A stretch of 37,196 nucleotides of DNA from a bacterium (GCA_021816695.1 JAKAXE010000015.1:1-37196), one strand, 5' to 3'; positions 1-8,907 are shown, counted from the stretch's first letter. Numbers and translations: made by a program. Notes: generated from the sequence alone by a model not told the origin.

Positions 1-91
1 TGCCACCGCCCTGGTACACCCGGACCCTGGCCACCGCCGTCTTGCGCCGGCCGGTGCCGTAGGCGTAGCCCTCGTGCTGGTCGTCGCTCAA
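1..91 (-). CDS. rpsI: 30S ribosomal protein S9, N-terminal part (cut by window edge)
   Basis: Only the first 30 codons are inside the window. They read MSDDQHEGYAYGTGRRKTAVARVRVYQGGG, and the YGTGRRKTAVARV block is the conserved N-terminus of S9, a small-subunit protein whose C-terminal tail reaches the P-site tRNA. The start is a TTG whose last two bases begin the rplM stop (TTGA overlap), so translation is probably coupled to L13, its usual partner. The ORF track misses it because the gene is incomplete. The rest lies left of position 1. Confidence 0.93.
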   Translation of the reverse strand, partial: MSDDQHEGYAYGTGRRKTAVARVRVYQGGG

Positions 92-561
92 AGTGGCAGA
101 ACCTCCCCACATTCGCCGAAGTGGATCGCCACCGGGCGCTGCGCCTGGTGGGGATGCTCGCCGTCGGCGTAAACCTTCAGCCTCTTGGCCTGCAGCTCCC
201 CGAGGGTGTTGTGCTGCAGCATGCCTCGGACGGCCAGACGCAGCGGCGCCGTGGCATCGCGATCGACCACCTCGGCGTACGTCCGCTCCCGTCGACCGCC
301 CGGGTAGCCGGTGTAGCGGTCGTAGATCTTCTCCGTGCGCTTCTTCCCCGTGACCTTGAGGCCTCGGGCGTTGACCACAACGACGTGGTCGGCACCCAAT
401 GCGTGAGGGGTGTAGTCCGGACGGTGCTTGCCCCGCAGGACGCGGGCGATGTTGACCGCCAGTCTTCCCAGGGTCTCTCCCTCGGCGTCCACCAGCCACC
501 AGCGCTCATTCCCGGTGCTGACACCAGACGGGCTGAAGGTCGACTGGGCGATGCTGCTCAT
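88..561 (-). CDS. rplM: 50S ribosomal protein L13
   Basis: L13 is an early-assembly 23S rRNA-binding protein. The RWWLVDAEGETLGRLAV start, the VNARGLKVTGKK core and the YPGG..R motif are diagnostic. I start at the ATG giving MSSIAQSTF (157 aa) rather than the track start nine codons upstream, because this ATG overlaps the truA stop as ATGA and the extra residues do not belong to the family. A short Ser/Thr-rich N-terminal lead precedes the conserved core. The gene is followed by rpsI with a 4-base overlap, as in most bacteria. Confidence 0.96.
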   Translation of the reverse strand: MSSIAQSTFSPSGVSTGNERWWLVDAEGETLGRLAVNIARVLRGKHRPDYTPHALGADHVVVVNARGLKVTGKKRTEKIYDRYTGYPGGRRERTYAEVVDRDATAPLRLAVRGMLQHNTLGELQAKRLKVYADGEHPHQAQRPVAIHFGECGEVLPL

Positions 562-1337
562 GCCGCGACTCCCTTGTGCACAGGCCAACGGTACTCCACC
601 TGCCAGAGGTGCAGCCCGTGGGCGGGCGCAGCCCAGGGGCTTGCGGCTCTCGGGAGAGGCCTATCCAACCACTCCTGCAGGGTGGCGCCGGTGAGCCGCC
701 CCGCCCCCACCGCGACCAGGCAACCCGCCAATGAGCGCACCATCCCGCGGAGGAAGGCATCCGCCCGGAACTCAAGGCGCAAGCCGTCCGCGGTCTCCGC
801 GACCTCGGAGCGGTCCAGAACCCGGACCGTCGAACCACCCGCCGCAGGGCTGCCGCCGAAGGCGGCGAAGTCGTGCCGACCGAGCAGCCGCCGGGCGGCC
901 GACCGCATCGGCACCAGCTCCAGGGAACCGGGCCGCTCCCACCAGTACATCCTCCCGACCGGCTGGGGCCGGGCCGCGGTGCGCACCAGGTAGCGATAGG
1001 TCCTCCGCCAGGCGTCGCGCCGGGGGTCAAAGCCGTCGCTCATCCGGGCCACCTCGACCACCCGGATATCAGCTGGCAGGAGCCGGTTGCAGGCCGTCCT
1101 CAGAGCCAAGGGGTCCCAGAAGCTCTCCAGCCGGACCCGAGCCACCTGGCCCAGGGCGTGGGCGCCGGCATCAGTCCGACCCGCGGCACTCACCGTCACC
1201 GCTTGACCTGTGGACCTCGCCAGGGACTCCTCCAGCTGCCCGGCAACTGTGGGCACCCCCGGCTGGCGCTGCCACCCGTGATAGGCGGATCCGTCGTAGG
1301 CCAGCCTGAGGCCATAGGTGAAGCGCTCGGGAGTCAA
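558..1337 (-). CDS. truA: tRNA pseudouridine(38-40) synthase TruA
   Basis: TruA converts uridines 38-40 of the tRNA anticodon arm to pseudouridine. The N-terminal LRLAYDGSAYHGWQRQPG and the catalytic GRTDAGAHA motif, with the nucleophilic Asp at about residue 56, are clear. The track ORF of 330 aa is over-extended into rplQ. The better start is the TTG that overlaps the rplQ stop (TTGA), giving 259 aa, the usual family length. Its place between rplQ and rplM is a common arrangement in several phyla and implies co-expression with the ribosome. Confidence 0.94.
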   Translation of the reverse strand: MTPERFTYGLRLAYDGSAYHGWQRQPGVPTVAGQLEESLARSTGQAVTVSAAGRTDAGAHALGQVARVRLESFWDPLALRTACNRLLPADIRVVEVARMSDGFDPRRDAWRRTYRYLVRTAARPQPVGRMYWWERPGSLELVPMRSAARRLLGRHDFAAFGGSPAAGGSTVRVLDRSEVAETADGLRLEFRADAFLRGMVRSLAGCLVAVGAGRLTGATLQEWLDRPLPRAASPWAAPAHGLHLWQVEYRWPVHKGVAA

Positions 1338-1687
1338 TCCACAAGCTCCAGGATCACCACGGGAGCGCCATCGCCCGCGCGCGGGCCCTTGGCCACGATC
1401 CGGGTGTATCCGCCGGGCCGGTCGCGGAACTGATCGGCGTACTGGGTGAAGAGCTTTGCCGCCACCTCCTCCCGGGAGATCTGCCGAGCCACCTGCCGGC
1501 GATGGTGGACGTCGTCCACTTTGGCGGTGGTGACTAGCTTCTCCGCCCACCGCCGGACCTCCTTGGCCTTGGCCTCGGTGGTCTCGATCCGGCCGTGCTC
1601 GAAGAGCGCGGTGGCCAGGTTGCGCGTCAAGGCTTGCCGGTGGGCCGAGGTGCGGCCCAGCTTCCTGCCGGCCTTGAGGTGACGCAT
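1334..1687 (-). CDS. rplQ: 50S ribosomal protein L17
   Basis: L17 is a large-subunit protein near the exit tunnel. The true product starts MRHLKAGRKLGRTSAHRQAL, the nearly invariant L17 N-terminus, and continues with NLATALFEHGRIETTEAKAKE. It is 117 aa, a normal length. The 174-aa track version includes 57 codons out of frame with rpoA and should be ignored. The ATG lies one base after the rpoA stop, so this is the usual rpoA-rplQ pair closing the alpha operon. Confidence 0.97.
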   Translation of the reverse strand: MRHLKAGRKLGRTSAHRQALTRNLATALFEHGRIETTEAKAKEVRRWAEKLVTTAKVDDVHHRRQVARQISREEVAAKLFTQYADQFRDRPGGYTRIVAKGPRAGDGAPVVILELVD

Positions 1688-1688
1688 C

Positions 1689-2663
1689 CTAGCCGCGCTC
1701 CGCCGGCTGGAAGACCGAGTCGATCTCCGACTCCGGGACGAAACCCTTGGCCACCAACTTCTGCTTGATTTCGTCGAGCGACTTGGTGCCAAAGTTGCGC
1801 AGCGCCATGAGTTCCTCCAGGCGCATCGCCAGCAGGTCGCCCAGCTTGGTGATGTCATTCGCCTTGAGGCAGTTGAGGGCGCGCACGCTCAGCTCCAGCT
1901 CCTCGACCGGAACCTCGCTCAGCTTGCTCTTCTGGTCCGCCTCCCGCACCACCGCCTCGGTGGCGGAGCTGAGACTGTCACCGAAGCTGGTGAAGAGGCT
2001 CAGGTGGTGGCTGTAGTACTGGGCCGCCCGACTGACGGCCTCCACCGGGGTGATGGTCCCATTGGTCCACACCTCCAGGGTCAGCTTCTCCCAGTCGGTG
2101 TCCTGGCCCACCCGGGTCCGCTCCACGAGGAAGTTGGCCTTGTTGACCGGGGTGAAGATGGCGTCCACCGAGATCACCCCGATCGGCTGACCCTCGCGCT
2201 TGTTGCGCTCCGCCGGCGAGTAGCCTCGTCCCAGTTCCACTGTGAGGTCCATGCGCAGGGAAGACTGCGGTCCGTCCAAGGTGCAGATGTAAAGGTCGGG
2301 ATTGGCGATGTCGGCATCGGCATTGGGGGTGATATCCGACGCCGTGACCCGCCGAGGGCCCTGCACGTCCAGGGTCAGGTGAGCCCCGTCCGGGTTGTGG
2401 CAGGTGAGAGCCAACTGCTTCAGGTTGAGCAGAATCTCACCCACGTCCTCCTTCACATGCTTGATGCTGGAGAACTCGTGGGCCACCCCCTCGATGGACA
2501 CGGCGGTCACCGCGGCCCCGGTCAGGGATGACAGCAACACCCGCCGGAGGGAGTTGCCCAGGGTGGTGCCGTACCCCGCTTCCAGGGGTTCGATCTCAAA
2601 GCGCCCGTAGTCACGAGCGCTGGAAACTTCGCGGACCGTCGGTTCGATCGCAGTCTCTGGCAT
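1689..2663 (-). CDS. rpoA: DNA-directed RNA polymerase alpha subunit
   Basis: Alpha dimerises to nucleate RNA polymerase assembly. The N-terminal domain shows FEIEPLEAGYGTTLGNSLRRVLLSSL and later VEAVSRAAQYYSHHL. After a short acidic linker, the C-terminal domain (about 245-315) carries VRALNCLKANDITKLGDLL and LRNFGTKSLDEIK, the helix-hairpin-helix that touches UP elements and activators. The 324-aa length is normal. The gap to rpsD upstream is 42 bases; rplQ follows after one base. Confidence 0.98.
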   Translation of the reverse strand: MPETAIEPTVREVSSARDYGRFEIEPLEAGYGTTLGNSLRRVLLSSLTGAAVTAVSIEGVAHEFSSIKHVKEDVGEILLNLKQLALTCHNPDGAHLTLDVQGPRRVTASDITPNADADIANPDLYICTLDGPQSSLRMDLTVELGRGYSPAERNKREGQPIGVISVDAIFTPVNKANFLVERTRVGQDTDWEKLTLEVWTNGTITPVEAVSRAAQYYSHHLSLFTSFGDSLSSATEAVVREADQKSKLSEVPVEELELSVRALNCLKANDITKLGDLLAMRLEELMALRNFGTKSLDEIKQKLVAKGFVPESEIDSVFQPAERG

Positions 2664-2705
2664 CAGCAGTGCGTTCCTTTCGTCTGGGGGCGCCGCCGCC
2701 CCGGG

Positions 2706-3338
2706 TTAGCGGGAGTAGAACTCGACGATGAGTTGTTCGTCGATGCTGGTCTCCATCTCCCCGCGCTCGGGGAGGCGAACCACATCGACCCGGAACTCGT
2801 CCGGGTAGAGACTGAGCCAGCTGGGAACCGCCTGGCCGGCCCTGAAAGCCACCGAACGGGTAACCGGCTCCTTCTCCTGGTGGCCGGGACGCACCCGCAC
2901 CACCTGACCGGGACGGACCTGGTAGGAGGGAATGTTGACCACCTTGCCGTCCACTTGGAAATGCCGGTGGCTGACCAGCTGCCGCGCCTCCGCCCGGGAG
3001 CTGGCGAGGCCGGCACGGTACACCACGTTGTCCAGCCGCTGCTCCAGCATCTGCAGCAGCGCCGTGCCGGTGACCCCCTTGCTCGCCGAGGCCCGCTCAA
3101 AGTAGTTGCGGAACTGGGTCTCCAACACGCCGTATACCCGCCGCCCGCGCTGCTTGGCCCGGAGCTGGATCCCATACTCGCTGATCCGGCGCCTGCGGGC
3201 CAGCCCGTGCTGCCCTGGCGGCGTGGCATTGCGCTTGGTGAAGGTGCAGCGGTCGCCCACGCACTTCTCCCCCTTGAGGAAAAGCTTCACACCCTCGCGC
3301 CGGCAGAGCCGGCAGACCGGGTTGTGCGGATTGGCCAT
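2706..3338 (-). CDS. rpsD: 30S ribosomal protein S4 (zinc-binding form)
   Basis: S4 is a primary 16S rRNA-binding protein that nucleates 30S assembly and often represses its own operon. The N-terminus has four cysteines, C9-x2-C12 and C26-x4-C31, the zinc-binding S4 type. The S4 RNA-binding domain (about 98-160) contains RLDNVVYRAGLASSRAEARQLVSHRHFQVDGK. Length is 210 aa. The start is ATG three bases after rpsK. A 42-base spacer before rpoA is one of the larger gaps in the operon. Confidence 0.97.
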   Translation of the reverse strand: MANPHNPVCRLCRREGVKLFLKGEKCVGDRCTFTKRNATPPGQHGLARRRRISEYGIQLRAKQRGRRVYGVLETQFRNYFERASASKGVTGTALLQMLEQRLDNVVYRAGLASSRAEARQLVSHRHFQVDGKVVNIPSYQVRPGQVVRVRPGHQEKEPVTRSVAFRAGQAVPSWLSLYPDEFRVDVVRLPERGEMETSIDEQLIVEFYSR

Positions 3339-3341
3339 CGC

Positions 3342-3737
3342 TCAGACCCGCCGCCGCTTGGGCGGGCGGCAACCGTTGTGAGGAATGGGGGTGACGTCGA
3401 CGATCGCAGTGATCTCCAGCCCGGCGGCCTGCAGGGAGCGGATGGCCGCCTCCCGGCCCGATCCCGGGCCCTTCACCAGCACCTCGATCGACTTGAGCCC
3501 GTGTTCCATGGCCCGCTTGGCCGCAGCCTCGGCGGTCAAGCCCGCCGCGAACGGGGTGCTCTTCCGCGAGCCCTTGAAGCCCGACGACCCGGCGCTCCCC
3601 GAGGCGATGGTGTTGCCCTGGGGATCGGTGAGCGTCACGATGGTGTTGTTGAAGGTGCTGAGTACATGCGCCTGCCCCACGGCGATGTTCTTGCGCTCTC
3701 GCCGTCGAGTCCGGACCACCTTCTTCTTCTTCGCCAA
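3342..3737 (-). CDS. rpsK: 30S ribosomal protein S11
   Basis: S11 forms the platform of the 30S subunit near the E site. The sequence has [38 protein letters not shown] and the C-terminal [20 protein letters not shown], all diagnostic. It is 131 aa. The start codon is TTG (TTG-GCG-AAG-AAG), and no ATG is available before the conserved region. A 43-base gap separates it from rpsM upstream; rpsD follows after three bases. Confidence 0.97.
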   Translation of the reverse strand: MAKKKKVVRTRRRERKNIAVGQAHVLSTFNNTIVTLTDPQGNTIASGSAGSSGFKGSRKSTPFAAGLTAEAAAKRAMEHGLKSIEVLVKGPGSGREAAIRSLQAAGLEITAIVDVTPIPHNGCRPPKRRRV

Positions 3738-3780
3738 TCAGCCTCCTACTCGGAACCACCGGGGCAGCCCCGGGGAACCC

Positions 3781-4164
3781 CTACTTGCCCTTCTTCCGCC
3801 GTACGCCCACGGTCTTGCGCGGACCCCGCCTAGCCCGGGCGTTGGTCCTGGTGCGCTGCCCGCGAACCGGCAGCCCACGCCGATGCCGCAGTCCGCGATA
3901 GGTCCCGATCTCCATCAGGCGCTTGATGTTGAGCGCCACCTGCCGGCGCAGGTCGCCCTCCACCTTGCCCGGGAGCTCCTTGGCCACCACATCCCGGAGC
4001 CGGCTCACCTGTGCCTCCGAGAGCTGCCCCGACTTGATGTCGGGATCGATCTGAGCTATGCGCAGCACCCGCTGGCTGGTGGTCAGCCCGATCCCGTAGA
4101 CGTAGGTGAGGGCTATCTCGATCCGCTTGTCCCGCGGGAGGTCGACTCCGGCGATCCTGGCCAT
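3781..4164 (-). CDS. rpsM: 30S ribosomal protein S13
   Basis: S13 sits in the 30S head and makes bridges to the 50S subunit and the P-site t[29 protein letters not shown], the [17 protein letters not shown] loop and the [13 protein letters not shown] tail are canonical. The 127-aa product starts with ATG six bases after rpmJ. The order infA-rpmJ-rpsM-rpsK-rpsD-rpoA-rplQ is that of the alpha operon. Confidence 0.97.
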   Translation of the reverse strand: MARIAGVDLPRDKRIEIALTYVYGIGLTTSQRVLRIAQIDPDIKSGQLSEAQVSRLRDVVAKELPGKVEGDLRRQVALNIKRLMEIGTYRGLRHRRGLPVRGQRTRTNARARRGPRKTVGVRRKKGK

Positions 4165-4170
4165 CTGCGC

Positions 4171-4284
4171 CTACCCCTGCCGCTGCTTGTGCTTGGGGTT
4201 TTCGCAGATCACCCTGACCGTGCCGGCACGCCGGATCACCTTGCACTTGGTGCATATCCTCTTCACCGAGGCCCGGACCTTCAC
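4171..4284 (-). CDS. rpmJ: 50S ribosomal protein L36 (zinc-binding form)
   Basis: This gene is too short for the ORF track. Reading leftward from a GTG at 4284 gives [37 protein letters not shown], 37 aa, with TAG at 4171. It carries the zinc ribbon C11-x2-C14...C27-x4-H32, so it is the zinc-dependent (C+) form rather than the zinc-free paralogue. It lies 21 bases after infA and 6 before rpsM, its standard place. Confidence 0.96.
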   Translation of the reverse strand: MKVRASVKRICTKCKVIRRAGTVRVICENPKHKQRQG

Positions 4285-4305
4285 TGCCAGCTCCTTAAAT
4301 CGCCT

Positions 4306-4518
4306 TCAGACAACCCTGGCCAGGATCCTGCCCCGTCCCGGGTCGGTGGCCGACACCTCGATCACCACCCGGTCCCCGGGGAGAAGCCTGACGCTCGCCA
4401 GGCGCGCCCGGCCGGCCGCGTGCGCCACCACCTTGGCCCCACCCGCCAACTCAACCCGGTAGAGCGAGTTGGGCAGCGACTCAAGGACCCGACCCTGGAC
4501 CTGTCCGGGGTCAATCAT
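4306..4518 (-). CDS. infA: translation initiation factor IF-1
   Basis: IF-1 is a one-domain OB-fold protein that occupies the A site during initiation. The 70-aa product keeps the signature GRVLESLPNSLYRVELAGGAKVVAHAAGRARLASVRLLPGDRVVIEVS. Both ends diverge from common IF-1: the start is MIDPGQVQ rather than MAKED-IE, and the C-terminus is DPGRGRILARVV. No good ribosome binding site is visible before the ATG. Location upstream of rpmJ-rpsM supports infA strongly. Confidence 0.93.
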   Translation of the reverse strand: MIDPGQVQGRVLESLPNSLYRVELAGGAKVVAHAAGRARLASVRLLPGDRVVIEVSATDPGRGRILARVV

Positions 4519-4560
4519 GGTGAAGGGCGCACGAAACCAAACCAGGTTCAGCCCGCTGAG

Positions 4561-4566
4561 AGTATA
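4561..4566 (-). promoter_or_regulatory. candidate internal -10 element before infA
   Basis: On the minus strand the map-infA gap (75 bases) contains TATACT about 43 bases before the infA ATG. It fits a -10 box, but no TTGACA-like -35 stands 16-18 bases upstream; a run of eight C residues lies there instead. It may be a secondary promoter for the infA-to-rpsI segment. Weak evidence. Confidence 0.3.
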
Positions 4567-4593
4567 TCCGATCGAGCGCTTTGGGGGGGGCGG

Positions 4594-5355
4594 TCAACCT
4601 GCAGCCCCAGGCAACGCGGTGAGCACCAGGGGCCCGTCCGCTGTGACCGCCAGGGTGTGCTCGAAGTAGCAGGACCGGCGTCCGTCGGCGGTCACCACCG
4701 TCCAGCGGTCCGGACGCACCAGGGTGGCCGCCTGGCCCTCGTTGACGATCGGCTCGATGGCCAGGCACAGCCCCGGCTTGATCTCCAGCCCACGGCCGGA
4801 GCGGCCGAAGTTGGGGACCTCGGGGTCCTCGTGCATGTCCCGGCCGATGCCGTGCCCGGTGTACCCCCGGACGATGGAGTAACCGTGAGCCTCGACATGC
4901 TGCTGGACCGCCGCTCCGATGTCCCCCAGCCGGTTGCCCGGCTGGGCCATCTGGATGCCCCGGCCCAGCGCCTCCCGGGTCACCTCGATGAGGCGAGCCC
5001 CTTCGGGGTCCGCCTGCCCGCAGGCCACGGTCAAACCGGCGTCCGCCCACCACCCCTTGTAGATCAGCCCGCAGTCCAGGCTCACCAGGTCTCCGGACCG
5101 GAGCTCCCGGGGTCCAGGGATGCCATGCACCACCTCCTCCTCGACGGAGACGCACAGATGCTTGGGGAACCCGTCGTAGCCGAGGAACCCCGGGAAGCTC
5201 TGCCGGCGGCGGATCTCACGATTGGCGATCCGATCCAGGTCATCTGTGGTCATGCCGGGCTGCACTGCTTCCGCCAGCAGCGCCAGCACCTCGGCCAGCC
5301 GCCACCCTGCCTCGCGCATGAGGGCGATCTCGTCGTTGCGCTTCAGGGTGATCAA
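4594..5355 (-). CDS. map: methionine aminopeptidase, type I
   Basis: The enzyme removes the initiator methionine from new proteins. All five metal ligands of the pita-bread fold are visible: D94 (SLDCG), D105 (WADAG), H168 (YTGHGIG), E201 (AIEP) and E232 (FEHT); H77 in VVHGIP is the conserved substrate-side histidine. The 253-aa length without an N-terminal zinc extension is type Ia. The start is TTG overlapping the adk stop as TTGA. Its place between adk and infA is standard. Confidence 0.96.
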   Translation of the reverse strand: MITLKRNDEIALMREAGWRLAEVLALLAEAVQPGMTTDDLDRIANREIRRRQSFPGFLGYDGFPKHLCVSVEEEVVHGIPGPRELRSGDLVSLDCGLIYKGWWADAGLTVACGQADPEGARLIEVTREALGRGIQMAQPGNRLGDIGAAVQQHVEAHGYSIVRGYTGHGIGRDMHEDPEVPNFGRSGRGLEIKPGLCLAIEPIVNEGQAATLVRPDRWTVVTADGRRSCYFEHTLAVTADGPLVLTALPGAAG

Positions 5356-5933
5356 CCGATCGCCTGCACCAGAGCCCGGTTGACGTCCTCGACGCTGGCA
5401 CAGCCATCCACCCGGACCGTCGGGACCAGGTTGCCCAAGTACTCCAGCACCGGTTCGGTCTGCTCCCGGTACACCCGCAGCCGCTCCTTGATGATCTCCG
5501 GAGTGTCGTCCTCGCGCCGTTCCTCGGTGGCCCGCCGGGAGAGCCGGGCGACCAGCTCCTCCTCGGGGACCTCCAGGACCGCCACCAGGTCGATCGGAGC
5601 ATCCATCTTCTCCAGTAGCTCCTGGAGGGCCCGGGCCTGAGCTACGGTTCGGGGGAAGCCGTCCAGAACGAACCCGCGAAGCTCGCCGTTCTCCTCCAGC
5701 CGGTGGCGAATCATGTTCACGATCAGCTCGTCAGGCACCAGCTTGCCGGCCGCCATGTAGTCGGAGGCGAGGTGCCCCAGCTCGGTCCCCGCCGCCCGGT
5801 GCTGGCGCAGCATGTCCCCGGGGGCGATGTGGTCTAGGTCGTACCTCTCCCGGAGCAGCTCCGCCTGAGTCCCCTTGCCCGACCCGGGAGCGCCGAAGAT
5901 GATCAGCCGCCGCCGCAGTCCCTGCCCTCCCAT
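5352..5933 (-). CDS. adk: adenylate kinase, short-LID form
   Basis: Adenylate kinase interconverts 2 ADP with ATP and AMP. The P-loop FGAPGSGKGTQAELL is at the N-terminus and FVLDGFPRTVAQA is the NMP-site motif. The LID is short (RLSRRATEERREDDTPEIIKERL) and lacks the four-Cys zinc insert, as in many high-GC lineages. I start at the ATG giving MGGQGLRRRL (193 aa), with GAGGGGT seven bases upstream; the track start is a GTG two codons earlier that lies too close to that site. Confidence 0.95.
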   Translation of the reverse strand: MGGQGLRRRLIIFGAPGSGKGTQAELLRERYDLDHIAPGDMLRQHRAAGTELGHLASDYMAAGKLVPDELIVNMIRHRLEENGELRGFVLDGFPRTVAQARALQELLEKMDAPIDLVAVLEVPEEELVARLSRRATEERREDDTPEIIKERLRVYREQTEPVLEYLGNLVPTVRVDGCASVEDVNRALVQAIG

Positions 5934-5942
5934 CAGCACCCC

Positions 5943-7298
5943 TCAGCGAATGAATCCCCGATACTGGCGCATGAGCAGCTGCGTCTCCAGCTGCTTCATG
6001 GTGTCGAGCGAGACTCCCACCACGATCAGGATAGCGGTGCCCCCCAGGTACAGCCCCTGGCTCAACTGCTGTCCGGTTAGGTAGGCGGCCAGCAGCGGCA
6101 CCACCACGGTGATGAGGCCGAGGAACACCGCCCCCGCCAGGGTGATCCGGCTCATCACCCGGGCCAAGTAATCGGCCGTGGCCCGGCCCGGCCGGATGCC
6201 CGGGATGTAGGTGGCGCTCTTCTTCAGGTCATCGGCAGCATCCTCGGGGTCGAAGGTGACGGCGGTGTAGAAGAAGGTGAAGCCCATGATCAGGCCGAAG
6301 TAGAGGACCTGGTAGATGACGTTGAAGAGGACATCAGGGCCGGTGGGCGTCCAGTAGGTGTGGAACCAGGTGGCGATCTGCCCCACCACTCCGCCGGTCT
6401 GACCCGCTGGAGGCAGGAAGAAGTTGCTGAAGATCTGGGGGAAGAACATGATGGAGATGGCGAAGATGATGGGGATCACCCCGGCCTGGTTCACCCGCAG
6501 AGGCAGGAAGCTGCTCCGCCCCTGGTAGACCTGACGCCCCACCACGCGCTGCGACGACTGGATGGGGATCTTGCGTGTCGCCTGCTGGACGAAGATGATC
6601 CCCGCTGCCAGCACGATGGCGATCACGGCGAGGGCGAAGATGGTGAAGGTTTGCGCCTGCCCGCCGTTGGTGAAGGAGATCACGGTGTTGGGGATCTGGG
6701 CCAGGATGCCGGCCATGATGATGATCGACACCCCATTCCCCAGGCCGTACTCGGTGATCAGCTCGCCGAACCACATGATGATCACCGTGCCTCCGGTCAG
6801 GATCACGATGATCCCCAAGGTCTCGGCGATGGAGATGTTGGAGGGCAGGATGGAGAGTCCCTGGAAGCTGTAGCTCTCAAAAAGGCGGGTGTAGCCAAAC
6901 GCCTGGAGCAGGGCCAGGGCAACTGTGAGGTAGCGGGCGTACTGGGTGAGCCGCCTCCGACCCAGGTCCCCCTCCTTGGAGAGCTCCTTGACCCGGGTCG
7001 AGATGACCGTCATCAACTGCATGATGATGGTGGCGTTGATGTAGGGATTAAGCCCCAGGGCCACGATTGAGATCCCGGCGCTGCTGCCTCCGGTGGAAAC
7101 TCCACTCCCCGAGAAGAGGTTGATCAGGCCGAGCAGGCTGTTGTTCTGGTAAAGCTGGCGCAGGGCCACCGTGTTGACCCCGGGGATGGTGATCACCGCC
7201 AGCATGCGGAAGACCACCAGGAGGCCGATGGTGATGAGGAGCTTGCGCCGTAGCTCCGGGACCTGCATGGCGGCGCGCAGCGCCCCGAACAGGTTCAT
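5943..7298 (-). CDS. secY: preprotein translocase subunit SecY
   Basis: SecY is the channel of the Sec translocon in the cytoplasmic membrane. The 451-aa product has about ten hydrophobic segments; recognisable are PYINATIIMQLMTVI (TM2), FGELITEYGLGNGVSIIIMAGIL, and RPGRATADYLARVMSRITLAGAVFLG near the end. The start ATG overlaps the rplO stop as ATGA, the usual rplO-secY coupling, and adk follows nine bases later. It is the only membrane protein in the ribosomal operon. Confidence 0.98.
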   Translation of the reverse strand: MNLFGALRAAMQVPELRRKLLITIGLLVVFRMLAVITIPGVNTVALRQLYQNNSLLGLINLFSGSGVSTGGSSAGISIVALGLNPYINATIIMQLMTVISTRVKELSKEGDLGRRRLTQYARYLTVALALLQAFGYTRLFESYSFQGLSILPSNISIAETLGIIVILTGGTVIIMWFGELITEYGLGNGVSIIIMAGILAQIPNTVISFTNGGQAQTFTIFALAVIAIVLAAGIIFVQQATRKIPIQSSQRVVGRQVYQGRSSFLPLRVNQAGVIPIIFAISIMFFPQIFSNFFLPPAGQTGGVVGQIATWFHTYWTPTGPDVLFNVIYQVLYFGLIMGFTFFYTAVTFDPEDAADDLKKSATYIPGIRPGRATADYLARVMSRITLAGAVFLGLITVVVPLLAAYLTGQQLSQGLYLGGTAILIVVGVSLDTMKQLETQLLMRQYRGFIR

Positions 7299-7780
7299 GA
7301 GTCGGTGTCCGCGGCCTCCTCACCGGCGGCGGGCGCCGGCAGGATCACCTCACCGCCCGCCTTTTGCACCGCCGCGATCGCCGCACCACTGGCAGCGTCC
7401 ACCCTGACCTTGAGCGCCGGTATGGCGGCCGAGCCGCCGGCCAGGAGCTTGACCGGGGCGCCCGAGCGCCGCACCAGCCCGGCCTTGCGCAGACCCTCCT
7501 GATCGACCTCGGTACCGGCCTCGAAGCGGGCCAGCTTGGCCACGTTGACCACCTGGTACTCCGTGCGGAAGCGGTTGTAGAAGCCCCGCAGCTTGGGCAC
7601 CCTCTGGGTGAGCGGCATCTGCCCACCCTCGAATCCCCGGGGAAGGCTCCAGGAACTCCGGGCACCCTGCCCCTTCTGACCCCGACCGGCGGTCTTGCCG
7701 CCGCCCGCTGAGCTACCGCGCCCGACCCGCTTGCGCGACTTGCGGCTACCCCGCGAGGGCTTGAGCTCGTCGATCCTCAC
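7295..7780 (-). CDS. rplO: 50S ribosomal protein L15
   Basis: L15 is a late-assembly 50S protein with a Gly/Arg-rich extended N-terminus: [36 protein letters not shown], then [19 protein letters not shown]. The 161-aa product ends in an Ala/Glu-rich tail ([11 protein letters not shown]) a little longer than usual. The start is GTG, overlapping the rpmD stop as GTGA. secY follows with a 4-base overlap. Confidence 0.96.
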   Translation of the reverse strand: MRIDELKPSRGSRKSRKRVGRGSSAGGGKTAGRGQKGQGARSSWSLPRGFEGGQMPLTQRVPKLRGFYNRFRTEYQVVNVAKLARFEAGTEVDQEGLRKAGLVRRSGAPVKLLAGGSAAIPALKVRVDAASGAAIAAVQKAGGEVILPAPAAGEEAADTDS

Positions 7781-7980
7781 TTGGCCTCCTCCGCCTCGGC
7801 GGCTGCCGCCACCTCCTCCACCGTCACCAGGTGGCGCACCGTGGCCACCATCCCACGTACTGACGGGGTGTCAGGATGCTCCACCACCTGGTGCAGCCGT
7901 CGCAGCCCAAGGGCGGCGATCGTGCGCTTCTGGTTGGCGGCGTAACCGATGGCGCTCTTAGTCCAGGTCACGCGCAACAT
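7777..7980 (-). CDS. rpmD: 50S ribosomal protein L30
   Basis: The core [52 protein letters not shown] is L30, a protein absent from some phyla. I use the ATG giving MLRVTW, four codons inside the track ORF, whose start is a TTG with its GGAGG almost touching it. This gives 67 aa, slightly long because of an acidic tail [13 protein letters not shown]. It lies between rpsE and rplO as in the spc operon. Confidence 0.93.
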   Translation of the reverse strand: MLRVTWTKSAIGYAANQKRTIAALGLRRLHQVVEHPDTPSVRGMVATVRHLVTVEEVAAAAEAEEAK

Positions 7981-7984
7981 GGGG

Positions 7985-8539
7985 TCAGCCAACCTCCACC
8001 ACCGGAGTCGCAGCCGGCTCCACCCGCAATCCCAGCTCCGCCACCGTCTTGCCCCGGAGCCGGGCCACGGTCTCCGCGGTGCGCAGGCTCTCCAGGGCGA
8101 CGATGGTGGCCCTCACGGTGTTGATGGGGTTGTCGCTCCCCAGCGACTTGGTGAGAATGTCCTTGATCCCGGCCAGCTCAACTACGGCTCGCATCGCCCC
8201 GCCGGAGATGACCCCCGTCCCTGGCGAGGCGGGACGGAGCAACACCCGGGCCGCCCCCTCCTTGTGCAACACGGCGTGGGGGATGGTCCGACCCACCATC
8301 GGCACCGAGATCATGTGCTTCTTGGCGTCCTCGACCCCCTTGCGAATCGCCTCGGGCACCTCCCCGGCCTTGCCCAGCCCAGCCCCCACCCGGCCGGCAC
8401 CGTCGCCGACCACCACCAGGGCGCTGAAGGAGAAGCGCCGCCCCCCCTTGACCACCTTGGCCACTCGGTTCAGGCTGACCACCCGCTCAGCGAATTCCCC
8501 TCGGGACTCGCGCTCGGACCGGCTCATGTTCATGCTCAC
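7985..8539 (-). CDS. rpsE: 30S ribosomal protein S5
   Basis: S5 takes part in decoding accuracy and 30S assembly. The double-stranded RNA-binding domain starts [43 protein letters not shown] and the C-terminal domain has [22 protein letters not shown]. The most likely start is a GTG with GAGGA seven bases upstream; two in-frame ATG codons follow within four codons. The length is 184 aa. Confidence 0.96.
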   Translation of the reverse strand: MSMNMSRSERESRGEFAERVVSLNRVAKVVKGGRRFSFSALVVVGDGAGRVGAGLGKAGEVPEAIRKGVEDAKKHMISVPMVGRTIPHAVLHKEGAARVLLRPASPGTGVISGGAMRAVVELAGIKDILTKSLGSDNPINTVRATIVALESLRTAETVARLRGKTVAELGLRVEPAATPVVEVG

Positions 8540-8549
8540 GCTCTTGTCC

Positions 8550-8906
8550 TCAGAATTCCAGCCCGGCCTCGCGGGCAGCCTCGGCCAGAGCCTGAACCCG
8601 TCCGTGATAGAGGTACCCGCCCCGGTCGAAGACCACCTGGGTCACTCCAGCTGCTCGGGCGCGCTCTCCGATCAGTCGCCCCACGGCCGCCGCCGTCTGG
8701 CGATTGCACCCCGAGACGCCCGCCGCCGCCTCAACGCTGCTGGCCGCCACAACGGTGCGTCCCTGGCTGTCGTCCACCACCTGAGCGTACAGGTGGCGCA
8801 GGCTCCGGTGAACGCAGAGCCGGGGACGCGCGCCGGATCCCTGGACCCGCCGCCGAACGCGGCGATGGCGCCGCGCCCTGGCCTGCTCACGCTCCGCGAA
8901 ACTCAT
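8550..8906 (-). CDS. rplR: 50S ribosomal protein L18
   Basis: L18 binds 5S rRNA with L5 and L25. The true product begins [46 protein letters not shown] and ends [28 protein letters not shown], a canonical C-terminus. The track start 92 codons upstream lies inside rplF and is wrong. The ATG comes one base after the rplF stop, giving 118 aa. The N-terminus is strongly basic, as expected for the rRNA-contacting tail. Confidence 0.96.
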   Translation of the reverse strand: MSFAEREQARARRHRRVRRRVQGSGARPRLCVHRSLRHLYAQVVDDSQGRTVVAASSVEAAAGVSGCNRQTAAAVGRLIGERARAAGVTQVVFDRGGYLYHGRVQALAEAAREAGLEF

Positions 8907-8907
8907 A

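Noticed and set aside
3385-5640. 751-aa plus-strand ORF opposite rpsK-rpsM-infA-map-adk
   Set aside because: It is antisense to six well-recognised genes, has low-complexity Pro/Arg/Leu/His composition and resembles no family. Long shadow ORFs are expected in GC-rich DNA.
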